From Paraphysomonas bandaiensis (taxonomy: Eukaryota; Chrysophyceae): DNA of 64,000 nucleotides. The stretch covers positions 57,751-121,750 of the forward strand of contig CBFFRP010000372.1 in assembly GCA_965644295.1 (NCBI GenBank), given 5' to 3'. Made by a program: the position numbers and the translations under genes. Positions within the stretch are counted from its first letter, which is position 1; the number at the start of each line of letters is the position of its first letter. Below the pieces are notes generated by a model. The model was not told the DNA's origin and searched no databases. It saw only the letters and a list, made by a program, of their open reading frames with translations. This document shows positions 34,771 through 46,578 of this stretch, piece after piece.

Positions 34771-35395
34771 TAATTGCTTAATTAAGATGGTTTAAAGTTG
34801 TACAGTTATGATGTTATGATGATATGGTTGCGGAAGATTGCAGAACAACCATTAACACCAATGTATTGCACACACAATACATATTATTAATATATATACT
34901 CTTGCTGTGATTGACATTTATGCAATGAAAGTAGAATTTCTATGAGTGTTGAATACCAGTGAAATATTAGTTTAGTATTTATCTATTACACGTATGTAAG
35001 TGTTGATACTATTGAGGAGTGCACAATCTACAGAAAAACAGTATTGCTCTACGACCTAACTTATATGTATCATGTATGACTTAGTAAAATGAAGTTTCAT
35101 ATGTCGTATATCCTAAACTTGCGCAGGATTGCAATATATAATATATAACTACTCGTCTAACATTTATGGCAAGTTTGAGTTCAACGATAATGAGATTTTT
35201 TGGTGCTTCTGATATCAAAATATTTTACTCTAAATGGATATGGATATATTTACTCGAACCATCAATTAATTATTACAGAGTATTTCGTATTGACCATTTT
35301 CAGATGATTACGATCGTTTTAAGAGAAGTTTAAGTTAGTCAAACTAGATAGATTACGTTATTATAATTGTATACACAATTGTGTGTGTTGTCATG
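34771..35395. other. AT-rich intergenic region
   Basis: No ORF or repeat of note; it leads into a hAT-related element. Confidence 0.4.
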
Positions 35396-35515
35396 CAGGG
35401 CTATGGAACAATATATTGCAATACTATTGTTAGATAGCGTTCCAACAATACTATTGATAGAGATTTTAAACAGGCTCAACAATACAATTACAATATATTG
35501 CAATATATTAGTATG
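35396..35515. mobile_element. hAT-like terminal region (CAGGG end)
   Basis: The sequence begins CAGGGCTATGGAACAATAT and runs parallel to the MITE at 28464 for about 115 bp, including CAATACTATTGTTAGATAG. Unlike that copy it lacks the closing inverted end. It may be the left terminal region of the decayed hAT element that follows. Confidence 0.5.
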
Positions 35516-35680
35516 ACTAATCAGTAAGTAAACACGTCCGTAGATTCCATTTTTAGTATTAGTCATTAAGATCATATGGCAACCAAACCCACAACTGCTT
35601 ATAGCTAATAAAAATCCACCTCGTTCTCATCCTCTGAGAGCCATCATCGCTGACGTCAACATCACCATATTCATCCAAAA

Positions 35681-36003
35681 TTAATTCTTAGGCTGCTTAA
35701 ACTTCCCCATGAGTAGGTCTACGTGCCGAATGAGAGGTCTAATGCCTTGGTCAGCAGGTCTTGTCACAACTCCTTCCTTATTTCGCTTCTCTTTGCTACC
35801 GAGGAGTTCATTGATCGCAATGTTAAGTCGATGAGATGCACATCCAACTAAGGGCACACCTATATACTATTCGATTAGGGTTAGAACAGACCACGATTTT
35901 ACTCAAACAAAGGTATTACCGGAATCGTATGCCAGCTTTCTGTTTGTAGCGCAGTTGTCCCCAATGTAGAACTCAACAATAATGCAAACATTATCAGCAT
36001 TAA
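35681..36003 (-). pseudogene. hAT transposase fragment (degenerate)
   Basis: Read on the minus strand, this interval encodes the hAT block VEFYIGDNCATNRKLAYDS, then, across a likely 60 nt intron, GVPLVGCASHRLNIAINELL. It continues with LIRHVDLLMGKFKQPKN before a stop at 35681-35683. The V-x-D-N-C-x-T-N and GCASHR-x-N-x-A patterns are characteristic of hAT transposases related to those common in oomycete genomes. Only this part of the catalytic region remains and no long ORF surrounds it, so it is a relic. Confidence 0.7.
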
Positions 36004-36099
36004 TCACTCTACCCACTATAGGTTCATGTATATGATAATTTATAGTGACTACCATTTCAACCATATGGACTAGTAGGTTCAATAATATCTACGAGATTA

Positions 36100-36190
36100 A
36101 TATAACCCTCAACAAAGTCGGACTCGCACCTTTTCGTAGTGCTCTGGGGGATAAGTACCGGAGAGATTCTCTCTGGGAAACTTATATAGG
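36100..36190 (-). mobile_element. Short dispersed transposon fragment
   Basis: The 36107-36180 stretch matches 58977-59055 closely (CAACAAAGTCGGACTCGC then AAGTACC-GAGA). In the 58.9 kb copy it is joined directly to sequence that here appears only at about 37905, so the GC-rich block between is either an insertion here or a deletion there. Confidence 0.5.
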
Positions 36191-36250
36191 AAAGTCTGAT
36201 TATTACATGAGAACGGTTGTGTACAGAAACTAGTAGTTTATATCTATAGA

Positions 36251-38060
36251 CTAACTACAGTAATAACTAGATTTGCTATATACTACTACTAGTGGCGGGC
36301 AACCGTCTCGGGACTGCTTGTGCATCGCTGCGAGCACCATGGTGCTACCGTCCCTTGTATTGAGGTTAGTCGGGGGGTCTACCTTTGGGCTATATGTGTC
36401 TGGCGGGCCTGTGCCATGGATTATGTGAGGGGTGGATGAGGCGAGATGTATATGAGAGTGTAAGTCGGTGGTGGAGATGGTGCTGGTTGTTGAGGTGGGG
36501 TTTCGGCCACAAGTAAGGAGGAGTTGTTTTCGGAGTGGTTGCGCTTGCCTCTGTCGGGTCTGGACTCTTGCATAGAGTGTAGTTCTTGGGGTGGATGTCG
36601 CCTGGAGTAGCTGGAGTATTTTTGGTGTTGGGTGAGTATCCTGGGACTGGCGTTGCTGTGAATGTGTCGTGACCGGGGTCGCCGGTGCCGTGTCTGCGTT
36701 GTGGTGTCTGAATCCCCAATTGCGAAGCATGCGGAGCCCTCCATCATATAGGGGGAGTAGGATAGAGGTGATGGATTTTTCGAGGGCGTGGAACTGATGT
36801 TCGAGCAGTGAGCTGGATATGTGGCGTCCGAATGCGTCGGCCAATTGTGTGGCAGTAATGTGGCCGGTCCAGTAGCGCTCAACCTGGGGGGTGGTTGGGT
36901 TCCATGCGGCTTTGGCTAGTTATGGCGGTGTAAAACCAGGGATGGGGGAGCGTGCGTGTGCGAAGTTTGTCAAACTTATTGTGGTGTGCTTGGTGGGCAT
37001 CTTCACGTATATGAATGATGTCAGGGTGAGTGCAGGTGAGAAGCATGTGCGCCACGTTGTCTGTGGGGTGTGCACAATCTGTGCATGTGGAAGCTGTTGT
37101 GCGATCATGTCCGGATTTTCCTTTGGCTCGGTTTCTTCCCATTGCGAAGGATTTGTCCCATACGTATACGCTCTGCAAGGGAGATGTAGTGTTTGGAGGA
37201 GTTATGGGTACGGAGGGGATGGAGCTTGTGTGGGAGCCTTGTTCCGCTGCGTGTCTCGCTGCGTTTGTGCAGCATATACATGATATCTCGTCGGAGGGTG
37301 TATTGATGGAGGTCCCACTGGTGGTGGAGATCTGTGACGTCTCCTAGCATGGGACGAAGGTCTGTGAAGAGGTGTGTATCGTATCTTCGCCAGTGCCATT
37401 GACCCGTGGTGAAGATTTCATCCAGTATGTGCGTAGCGTCAGTTGTGACAACACTGTAGTTAGAGGCTCTGAGAACTCTGTCTAGTGTCTTCCAATCGCC
37501 GCTAGCGGCAGCGTCAGCTATATAAATACCGTGGTCAGTGTAGGTCCAGTTGCTTTGATCTTATGTTCTACGTTCGGGGTGCGAGCGCGTCCATTTAATT
37601 GGGCGCTGTTTAAGAGCTGTGGTGGAGAGGCATTCGTAAAATATTCCCTGGGGCTTTGTTCCGAGGGCGCGCCGTCTGTGTGAGAGGGCCTCTTTGGTCC
37701 GCGTCTGTACCGCCTGACAAGCAGTCCAGATTGGCACGGAAGGGTGGAGTACAGTGGAGAATGTCAGTGCTGCTGACATTTCGTAGGTGTATGCGTTGAG
37801 GTCAGGCGTGGTGAGCTGTGGTGCCGTGAGTTGTAGGATTTTGGTTTGTCTGTGACCCCAGTTGTTCTTGGGCGGGAGCCATACAATTGCAGCTCCTCCG
37901 TCTGGGAAACTAACGTAAGCCGCAAACATAGTCAGCAGATATTCTTCTGCCCACTCATAGCCGAATGCTTGTGTGGTACAAGGGACACCAATAAGTGTCA
38001 CTTGTGTAGACGTCTTCGGGCCCTGACGAATAAACAGGTATCCGGGAATGGGCCCACCTC
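36251..38060 (-). pseudogene. GC-rich non-LTR retrotransposon 3' fragment (RNase H and zinc finger)
   Basis: Reading the minus strand from 38001 downwards, one frame encodes an RNase H-like domain: YVSFPDGGAAIVWLPPKNN with the first acidic residue, NAYTYEMSAAL with the Glu, VPIWTACQAV and IKWTRSHPERR. Later frames encode SLAERIRMGQILRNG and a C-terminal zinc finger C-x2-C-x8-H-x4-C (CTDCAHPTDNVAHMLLTC), the layout found at the end of LINE ORF2 proteins. Several frame changes and stops break the reading. The region is visibly more GC-rich than its surroundings. No polymerase domain is left, so this is a 5'-truncated, decayed copy. Confidence 0.65.
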
Positions 38061-38446
38061 AAGGGCATCCGGGACAGGGCCCACCTGAAGGGTAACCGGG
38101 GTATTGGGTATTGGGCTGCCTGCTGAAGTCAAGCATCCGGGGTGTTCACCTTAAGAACTCAGAGCGGAAGTGGTCGCACCTTGGTTCTTGCGGCGACGCA
38201 CAAGCAGCTTCTGTAGCGTTAAATAGTAGGATAAAAAAGTGTACTGATTAGTTACAAGTAGAGGTCTAACTAGTGTGTCTAACATTCATCTAGCTACTAA
38301 GTTGGTGCAGGTTTCTAACGCCTCTATTGCTAATAATAAGACTTTCAATATTTATAGATTAATATAAGACTATATTTTCCTGGTGGTGATATGAATGTTC
38401 ATTAAACTACAACAGGTCAATATACATATGTGTCATTACTATTTAT
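38061..38446. other. Intergenic flank of retrotransposon fragment
   Basis: Contains a short GC-rich stretch with repeated CCGGG motifs (38040-38110) and the sequence CTGCCTGCTGAAGTCAAGCA, which recurs at about 59210 beside another copy of the element. Confidence 0.4.
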
Positions 38447-41131
38447 TTAGTTCACAAGCCTTTCTACCGCCTGCTGAATGTCTTCCGAGTTAAGAAAGGT
38501 CAAAGTTTGTCCTAATGGATTGTATGTTGGCTGGGCACCGACTACTTCCCATGAGGAAGGCAGCAGTCCGTCACTTTTCAAGTTTACAACAAATCCTCCA
38601 AACACCATGCCTGCCCCTGTCTTGCACACATCAGCAAATACCACATGCTTAAATCCTCGTCCTTCTTGCTTGCCCGCAGAGAGAATAGTCTGTAGTGCAG
38701 CAGGTGGGTGGCTTAAATAGGGGCAATCTACCACTGCAATGTCTGCTGCTGTCAGTATATTGCTATCAATTATGCGACGCATGGCCTGAAGTGCGCTCGG
38801 CAGCCCATTACCATAACTCACAATAAGAACTTCCCCATCTCCAGCATCCTTTCCATCCTCTCCCCGAAACAGGGTCCCACCTTGCTCCGCCCAATCTCCA
38901 CGATACACAACTACGTCCTCAAATGTCATCTCCAAATCCCCGTTCTTTTCACCTTTCTGAGCTTCAGGATAAACTGTAAGCCAAGCGTCGTCCCTGACAC
39001 CAGAGGAGTCACTCTCAGTCCCAAGATGGCGCCTGTTGAGCAGATCTGTGCTGTCCATAAACATGACAATGCGTCCAGACAGTGCAGCTTGGCGAAGAGC
39101 ATATCGCATCCCTCGTACGTAATCAGCGCCATTACTGAAACATACAACGTCCACACCAGGAGGAGTATGGATCAGATTATGAGTGTGAAAATTACCCCCG
39201 AATTTCCCCCTATCAAATCCCTGCACTCGAATAATCATGCCATTGCGCTGCTTGCCATTCGTCAGCCAATGGGTGATAGCGATCTCGTAGAACATATCTG
39301 CACCGCAATCAAGGTACTTTGCGTAAGGAATCTCAACAATGGGTACCAGCCCCGCTTGGCTGAACCCATGGCCGGCCCCAAGTAGTGTCGTTTCATCAGG
39401 TGGAAAACTACAATTTAGTGAGTTACTCGAACAAGAATAATCAGCACAGCAACTCACTCATGCACTCTCGCGGGGTACTTGGAGTAGAGTCCGTCTGTGA
39501 CAAGGTAGTACCTGTACAGAAAAAATAACATAAAACAATCGTACAAGTGTAACAACAGAAACGTACCCTCCGTGTCGCACGTCCTCGCCCACGTAAACCA
39601 CTCTATCTGCAGCCGCTGTCTTTCCGTCAAGCGCCTCGTCGAAAATACGAGTCATGTGCTTCCGCATTGAGTCAACTTTACCCGTGCCACCTCTACCTTT
39701 CACTCCTGCCACAAAAATTATATAAGGCACATATATGGACGAAAATAGACCTATTCCCGAGTAATTGGAGTGCGGATACGCATAAGAGTAAGGAGCAACT
39801 GGGGGTGAGTTTGATGCCACTAGACTAGTTCTGTCCGTAATCTTTGGCTCATTGACAGCCTCATCAAAGGCCTTCTCAGTGCATTCCCAGATGTACTTAA
39901 ATCGCTCAGCCAAAGCATCCTTTCCACCCTCATATATCCCTAATTCTTTGGCTATGGCGGTTGCGTTGAAAAGATGGTTAGTGCAAGCTGCCTCCTGTAT
40001 CTCGGAGGCGGCCATATACGCAAACTGACGGTCAGTAGCAGCATGTCCAAATCTGCGGCGAAGATTTTTCACGAGAAGTAAAACAGGCCGACCTATGCTT
40101 CGCGCGTAATTTATTGCTTCTCGCGACTTCATGTACAAGTCAGATACTTTGGAACCATCGGCAGTTAGGCGGCGCATGTTTAACCTGGATACGGAGCCAC
40201 TGTTGATCCATCCTTGGTCCCGCAGAGAAATGCACATGCCATTGTCTGACACCAAAAATACAATCGGGCACTGAAGTAGAGACCAGAATCACACAGCTTT
40301 TTGTAGTACAACTAATATACAACGCACCTTCTTCTTGTGATACTGTGAATACTCAGCGAGGTTAAGTGCAGATAAGAAATGAGCGTTGTTCACAGACCCT
40401 TCCCCAACAGATACAAGTGATACAGCATCTTGTGGGAAGGTTGGTTCCAAGGGGGTACACTTATTCTTCTGTTCCGGATTTGTCTCAAGCATACGCGAAT
40501 AGTTCCGCAGTCGGCTTGTGAGAGGGATAGCGAGTGCGCGACCCACAGCCGGAGGAGCCTGTGAGGCAAGCGTGGAAGTAACAATGAAATCATAGGGAGT
40601 ACCACCAATAGCACAGTGACGGCCTCCAGTCACAGGGTCGTTGGTGGAGCAAGTGAATCCACGCGCACGATCCTTTATAATATCTTCAATACTTCTTCCT
40701 AGTTTCAACTGACGTAAAACACTCATCGCAACATGACGATAGTGCAACGCAGTAGGATCTGTCTCTCGCAAATGCAACCCTACAAGACCAAGCAGTTCCT
40801 CACCACAAGGACCAATTGTATAGAATCCCTGTCCCACACTAGATGCAACACGAGACTCCACATGCAACAAAAATGTAATCAATCCAGCATCTATGACCAT
40901 CTTCATCTCATCGAATGACATGCCTGACTCAAGGAACTGCTTGACATCCGATTCATTGCAAGGAGTGGTGTCATTGCATAGATGGGAGTAGAACTCATCT
41001 CGTTGTTTGACTTCGACGATATTCGCAATATCTGATTGGTTGATCTGTCGAATATGAGGGAGATCAATGTATGGACGAGATGAGAGACCACGAAAGAGTC
41101 TTGCACAAGAAGAAAAGCGAAATCTTTTCAT
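38447..41131 (-). CDS. Fused E1 alpha/beta of a mitochondrial 2-oxoacid (branched-chain type) dehydrogenase
   Basis: The start at 41131 gives a basic, Ser/Arg-rich leader (MKRFRFSSCARLFRGLSSRP) fitting mitochondrial import; the frame is open to 41188. The alpha half carries HYRHVAMSVLRQL, DPVTGGRHCAIGG and a TPP-binding stretch SVGEGSVNNAHFLSALNLAE ending, across an intron, in VFLVSDNGMCISL. Without any stop or new start it passes into the beta half: VVYVGEDVRHGG, YYLVTDGL, DETTLLGAGHGFSQAG, VEIPYAKYLDCGADM and a C-terminal transketolase-like domain. The family decarboxylates branched-chain or related 2-oxoacids with thiamine diphosphate. Alpha/beta fusion of this kind is known from Bacteroidetes-type enzymes. 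TPP motif residues are shifted (GEG for GDG, DN for NN). Three or four short introns are predicted. Confidence 0.82.
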
Positions 41132-41533
41132 TTTGAGGGATGTTTGTATTGTGTTTGGAACGTGGCATGAACATAACTGCAAGAACAATTGATTGACACC
41201 TCTGTTACCACATACTCACAAACCATACCTACACGGACATACACGGACATACGTACATACATACATACATACATACATACATACATACATACATACATAC
41301 ATACATACATACATACGTACATACATACATACATACATACATACATACATACATACATACATACATACATAATACATACATACATACATACATACATACA
41401 TACATACATACATACATACATACATACATACATACATACATACATACATACATACATACATACGTGGTACTTAACTGTCCTGATATATTAAGATAGGGTA
41501 TAGGAAAGCTGCTAGTTGTTGTATCAAAAGAAG
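41132..41533. repeat. Interrupted (ACAT)n microsatellite in a divergent promoter region
   Basis: From about 41241 to 41465 the plus strand is ACAT/CATA repeats, with interruptions at about 41316 (ACGTAC) and 41371 (CATAATACAT). It fills most of the space between the divergent E1 and small membrane-protein genes. ORFs called across it (MYVC or IHTY repeats) are artefacts because the repeat has no stop codon in any frame. Confidence 0.9.
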
Positions 41534-41919
41534 ATGTACTCTGGTAGCTCTGGACCGCCTAACTCTAGTTTTAGCGTTGCAAGAATAGCTATGATTGTTG
41601 TCTGCAGTTTGTTCGTTGTGTTATTTCTGAACAACGTTCTCACGAAGGACTACAACACTGAAACTAAATCCTACTTGACAAAAATAGGTCGCGAAGATAT
41701 GATCCCAAAAACAACAGCTGTGAGTTGTAATTGTATTGTTCTTTCTGTTTTCTATTCGCTTATCGTGTCTGGCTGCAGGATTATATGAATGATGTGAAGA
41801 AAAGGAGGGAAACTTTTGATGATTTGATGGCGAATGTAACGTCACTTCAAGAAGAAGTAACTAAACTAAAGGCTGAAGTGCAGATGCTTCGAAAGGATGT
41901 TAATACAAAGGAAGTATGA
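41534..41919 (+). CDS. Small type II membrane protein with C-terminal coiled coil
   Basis: ATG at 41534. Exon 1 encodes a short Ser/Pro-rich cytosolic end, a membrane helix (IAMIVVCSLFVVLFLNNVL) and a polar linker. After an intron of about 60 nt (donor GTGAGT after ACAGCT) exon 2 encodes DYMNDVKKRRETFDDLM and a heptad coiled coil (SLQEEVTKLKAEVQMLR) to TGA at 41917-41919. The total is about 100 residues. The form resembles small tail-bearing trafficking or tether proteins but no family is recognised. Confidence 0.6.
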
Positions 41920-43488
41920 ATCAAGCATTGATTTTTTCTTGAAGCAACTATTAATGTCCCTAGCTCGTTTCTGTTGTACAGTATATCATTATTTTAACGC
42001 CAACGTAGTTACGTATAAATCTAATAATTTTATATTCAACGTACTACACTTGCAGATTAGCACACATTTATGAAGGTTTGTACCGATGGTACAGAGTAAG
42101 TTTCTCAGCCATGCGTTGTGCTATGCGTGAAAGAAAAGTTAACTCGCTGTCTGGTATATCTTTGCGTGGAAGAAGAGAATTGTTTTAAAAGTTGTGCTGA
42201 CCTCCACTTTTGTTGGCGTTCACATTGACTTGCTACAGAAGAAGGATTCTAAAAGACACTGATTTGGTGCGTAAAGGCCGTTAGTAGTGAAGATTAAATG
42301 TTTAGAATTTAGAACATAAAAAACTGTGGCGGTAAATATTAGGTAATTTTATTAAGAGTAAGCAATGTACAATGCAGAGGAACTATGCATAAATCATTTG
42401 GATAGTACAAGGAAAACTAATCAGTACTTGCACTAGAAAACATCATCAGGCTAGTTGACTAGTTGTCTATTGTCTAGCTCCGTATTTGCATGATGAAGAA
42501 TAAAAGTTTTAAAGTATATTCTATCAATTTCTGAAATCATTGAAACCTAATATTAGATAAATAGCGTACCAAAAGCACTGTAGATATAATGTAGATATGA
42601 CTCTTTTTATTTGCTAAGGACCAAAGAAATTATATTGACATACGTGAATGTAGTATTTGCAAACACACATCGAAATATTTGGCGCACACTGAATCAATTC
42701 ATCGTGCTATGTTGAGTTATGAATCGTTGGTTCCTTCGTTGGGTTATGATGGAAGTGTGACACCACTTCCACATCGAACTAACTAGAATCTTTGCTACGA
42801 GTAATAGATTGCGATCATGTCTTGAATAAACCAGGAGTTTCTTTTGGGGTTTCTACGAGGGGGCTTGGCACTACCCTGCTCGCTATCCTCAACACTTTTG
42901 GCGAATTATATTTCAGGTATCCGCTAAACTCTATCCTCTTTCTTTACTTTCATTCGTTCGCTCACTCCTTGTAGACAGTCATGGTTACTTTAAAGTGCCA
43001 GTCAGCGGACTTGCACTGTTCGATGGAACCAGCGAGTATTCATTTTCCAGAAACACAAGCAAGTGCCAAGTAATCTTAAAATAGACTTACGACACACAAC
43101 ATAATCAGCAAACACTATGCACAACACACACACTACTTTCCAACTTCAATGTGCCAGCCATGCAACCATATGGAAAGAGTTACCCAAAAACCCCAACTTC
43201 TAAAACAAACACTATATAAACACAGGATTTTCCAATACATTTGGGTTTTCATGTACGTAGTACATGTACTGTATATGATTCCGAGCCCTTGTCACCCATG
43301 TGTATAGAACACAAAGCAGAACATCTTACATTCGATATTCTAGATTCATCCAGATTCTACAACGAAGTAGAAGTATATCCCTCGTCCAATAACACACAAG
43401 CAGGTCAGTATCAGACAGGCTCTGTGACAGCTATACACCCCGCATACTCTTTCAAGGCACATCAACTTGTTCATAATCTCCATATCAG
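41920..43488. other. Intergenic region with weak coding-like patches
   Basis: AT-rich. Patches around 42792-42916 and 42973-43080 translate without stops for 30-40 codons and sit next to GT/AG-like sites, but I could not join them into one frame. An ORF at 43241-43492 overlaps the ATG of the next gene and is probably 5' leader. Confidence 0.35.
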
Positions 43489-45485
43489 ATGAATATCCTC
43501 AAATACATCCCCTGGGGGGTCGTAGATCAATGTGTCGATCAAGTTCTGACTTGCAGACTCACCACACTATGTGTACAAGGGATCTCTAGGGGATTAACTG
43601 CTATTGGAGTGCCTGAAAATCACACACCAGATGCTGAGCAGATCCTGTTATCCTTCACCGCTATTGTTGTCACACTATTCAGCTACTGGTACTGGCTGGG
43701 ACGGAAGCATCTGAGGAATAGGAAGGAGCTGGAGGTGAAGCTAAACAAGGTATGAAAAGATAAGGACAGGGCGAGTTTGTTACCACAGTTGGTGTTATAT
43801 GTACTATTGTTGTTACCATTAATATATTCATTGGGATTTCTATATGTTTAACCATCGTATCTATAGGCACAACAAATTGTCAGAGATCTAGAGGAAAAAC
43901 TGCTATCTTTAGAGTCATCTGATCTTCACACCATAAATGAGGGGAAGGAAATTAGAATATGGATGGATGGAGCTTTTGATATGATGCACTACGGCCATAT
44001 GAACGCCTTCAGAAAGGGTAGGGCACTCGGTACCAAGTTAATTGTAGGGGTAAATAGCGACGAGACTATCACTCAATGCAAGGGCTCTCCGGTAATGAAT
44101 GACGAGGAGCGTTTGCAGTGCGTGAAAGGGTGCAAATTTGTTGACGAAGTTGTATCGGGTGTGCCGTACATCATGAATGATGAGTATTTGCAATGGGTTA
44201 TCAAGGAATATAACATCGATTATGTTGTCCACGGGGATGATCCTTGCATTGTTGATGGAAAGGATGTATACGAGAGTGCACAGAAAATGGGTATGTAAAT
44301 TTGCATTCGTTGCATCGGAAATCTTACCCCGCTTACATTAAAGGAAAGTATCTGACGATACCACGCACAGAAGGCATTTCCACAACCGACATTGTTGGAC
44401 GCATGCTGTTGATGACGCGGTCCCACCACTCTTCCTCATTCAGGTACCATCAGCACATATGTGTAATAACTTCTCATATTCCTTGTAGTGAGAATTTGGA
44501 TGATGAGGAAGACGTTACCAAACAATTGGCGATTCGAAATGCTGATGCGGAAAGCGATCTTACACCTGGGTTCGACCGGAAATCTGACTTCCTTACCACC
44601 TCCCATATTATACGTTTATTCGGAGCTGGAGTGAAGGCACCAGGGTCCAATGCCCGGGTTGTCTATGTAGCCGGTTCTTGGGATATGTTCCATTCTGGGC
44701 ATGTAGCCCTGTTGGAGAAGGCCAGAAAGTGAGTATACGTGACCTGTTTTGTATTGGTTGTGATAGTATACAGGTATGGCGATTACGTTATTGCCGGAGT
44801 TCACAGCGATGCTGTGGTGAATAGCCACCGAGGTCTCAACTACCCTCTTATGAACATGCATGAGCGTTCCCTCTCTGTCTTGGGATGTAAATACGTAGAC
44901 GATGTCCTACTAGATGCGCCTTATGTAATCACTAAGATGATGGTGGCAAGTCTGCGCATTGTAGCAGTAGTTCGTGGAACGGTGCAACCGGAGGTATGTA
45001 TTCCTTGTATAATGACTATTTGTTGATCAGTAAAACGATCTCACTATTTTACAGGGAGAAAGGTGGGACCCTGTTGATGCTGAGTATCGTACCTCTGATA
45101 CAAATCTTACTCCACCTGTTTATCCCTTCGAGAGAGACCCTTACGCACTACCCAGAGATATGGGCATACTTCATGTGGTCCCCTCTTCCAATGATCTAAC
45201 TGCCCCCGTTATAGTTGATCGAATTCATGCCCAAAGGGAGCGGTACATGGAAAAGTAAGCAATATGCACTTCTTAGAAGATGTATAACAGCTGCGTTATT
45301 GCAGGTTTTCAAGAAAAAAAGTGCAAGAAGATCAGTACTACGACAACCTGTACGGTGAAACTGGGAAGAGTAGCGAGGCCGTGAGTGGTGGTACTGTACT
45401 GGACAAACAAAGAGGCGGAAAGCTTTCTGGCGCAGCAGCGACTGCAGCAGCTGCTGTTGGTATGAGTTATAAGAAGAGCCAGTAG
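43489..45485 (+). CDS. PCYT2: Ethanolamine-phosphate cytidylyltransferase (CTP:phosphoethanolamine)
   Basis: Seven exons separated by introns of about 40-110 nt. The first exon encodes an N-terminal membrane segment (LLSFTAIVVTLFSYWYWLG) preceding the enzyme, as in plant PECT1. The first cytidylyltransferase domain begins RIWMDGAFDMMHYGHMNAF, with the HxGH motif, and ends with RTEGISTTDIVGRML. The second begins VVYVAGSWDMFHSGHVALLEK with HSGH. The two-domain architecture separates PECT from the single-domain choline enzyme. It makes CDP-ethanolamine, the rate-limiting step of the Kennedy pathway for phosphatidylethanolamine. The C-terminal tail is Ala/Gly-rich and ends at TAG 45483-45485. The membrane anchor suggests residence on ER or outer mitochondrial membrane. 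Confidence 0.92.
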
Positions 45486-46578
45486 ATTGTGTTGCTTCAA
45501 TGATATTGGTGAATATTATCGTTGTAGAGTTATTCAAACCAGCGTGTATCTGTTATGTATAGGATTTGGTATGTAGTAATATTGATGTTCTAACTGGAGT
45601 TTTCCTATTGGCTGTTAAACATCAACTTAATGTAAACACAGTATTATCAACTTGGTAATGCAGAGTTGCCATTGCCAGGAAGTATAAAGCACTTGCAACC
45701 TTGTCATGAAATGATCCATTACATCTTGGCCGATAATTCTGAAATATGTGCTTCGTTAACTGAAAAATATCATCAGGCAATCATCATGACTGACTACGAC
45801 GTACACCGAGATCAATATAAGTACACTAGAAAAAAATTAACAAATTAAATTTCTGTTCCTGACTCTACTCTCTACTGTATCTAGTGCAGACATATTTTAA
45901 GCGGTGTCATTGTTAAGCCGACTAACTTTTCCAGATGTTTCTACTGAACTGAAAAAGGAAGTTGAGCAGCCTATTAATAAAATATTATGGTCGTTACTAT
46001 TTTAAAATTCCATTTTAACCTACTAAGCAAAATTAAGATTGCTTTTATTTTTTAACCACTATTTTTAAAACCTCCGATAGCTCTATAATCTAAGTGATAA
46101 TTTTCCATGGTGTCTTACCTCGACGTCGCAGTTGATACAGCAAGAATATTTAAAAACCACAATCGATACCAAGATCACCCTCGTACCTCCCTCTACCATG
46201 GTATGACCAAAGCGTCAGTTGAGAGTCATGATATCGAAAACCTAAAGAATCCAATACATCATATTCTGACCGCATTTATTCGGACGCATGTCCTACGGTC
46301 TACGGCTGACCACCATAGTGCAGTCACCCCATCAAGAAGCGGGCAATGGGATCGATGTACACATCAGCGCAGTATGCAGCCCGGATAAGCTTACAGTGTA
46401 TAACCGCAAGACTCCACTTCAGATTCGAAAATGTTCTCGGTACTCTCCCTAATTCAACTACTCTCCAAAGTAGGAGTATGGATGTCGACCTCTTGGCTCT
46501 CTGATTGGCGCTCTACTAGTAGTTTTTCGCTCCGTCCACATTAGATCCATACGTACATACACGTACATATACACATGA
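45486..46578. other. Intergenic region
   Basis: AT-rich at first, then a less AT-rich stretch at about 46100-46450 with an ORF of 93 codons lacking a recognised domain; it may be an old transposon piece. No gene is called. Confidence 0.35.

Noticed and set aside
36891-37347. Plus-strand ORFs in the GC-rich block
   Set aside because: The minus strand carries the retrotransposon zinc finger and RNase H; plus ORFs are by-products of high GC.
41128-41491. ORFs across the first ACAT array
   Set aside because: Same artefact; the reading continues only because the repeat contains no stop codon.
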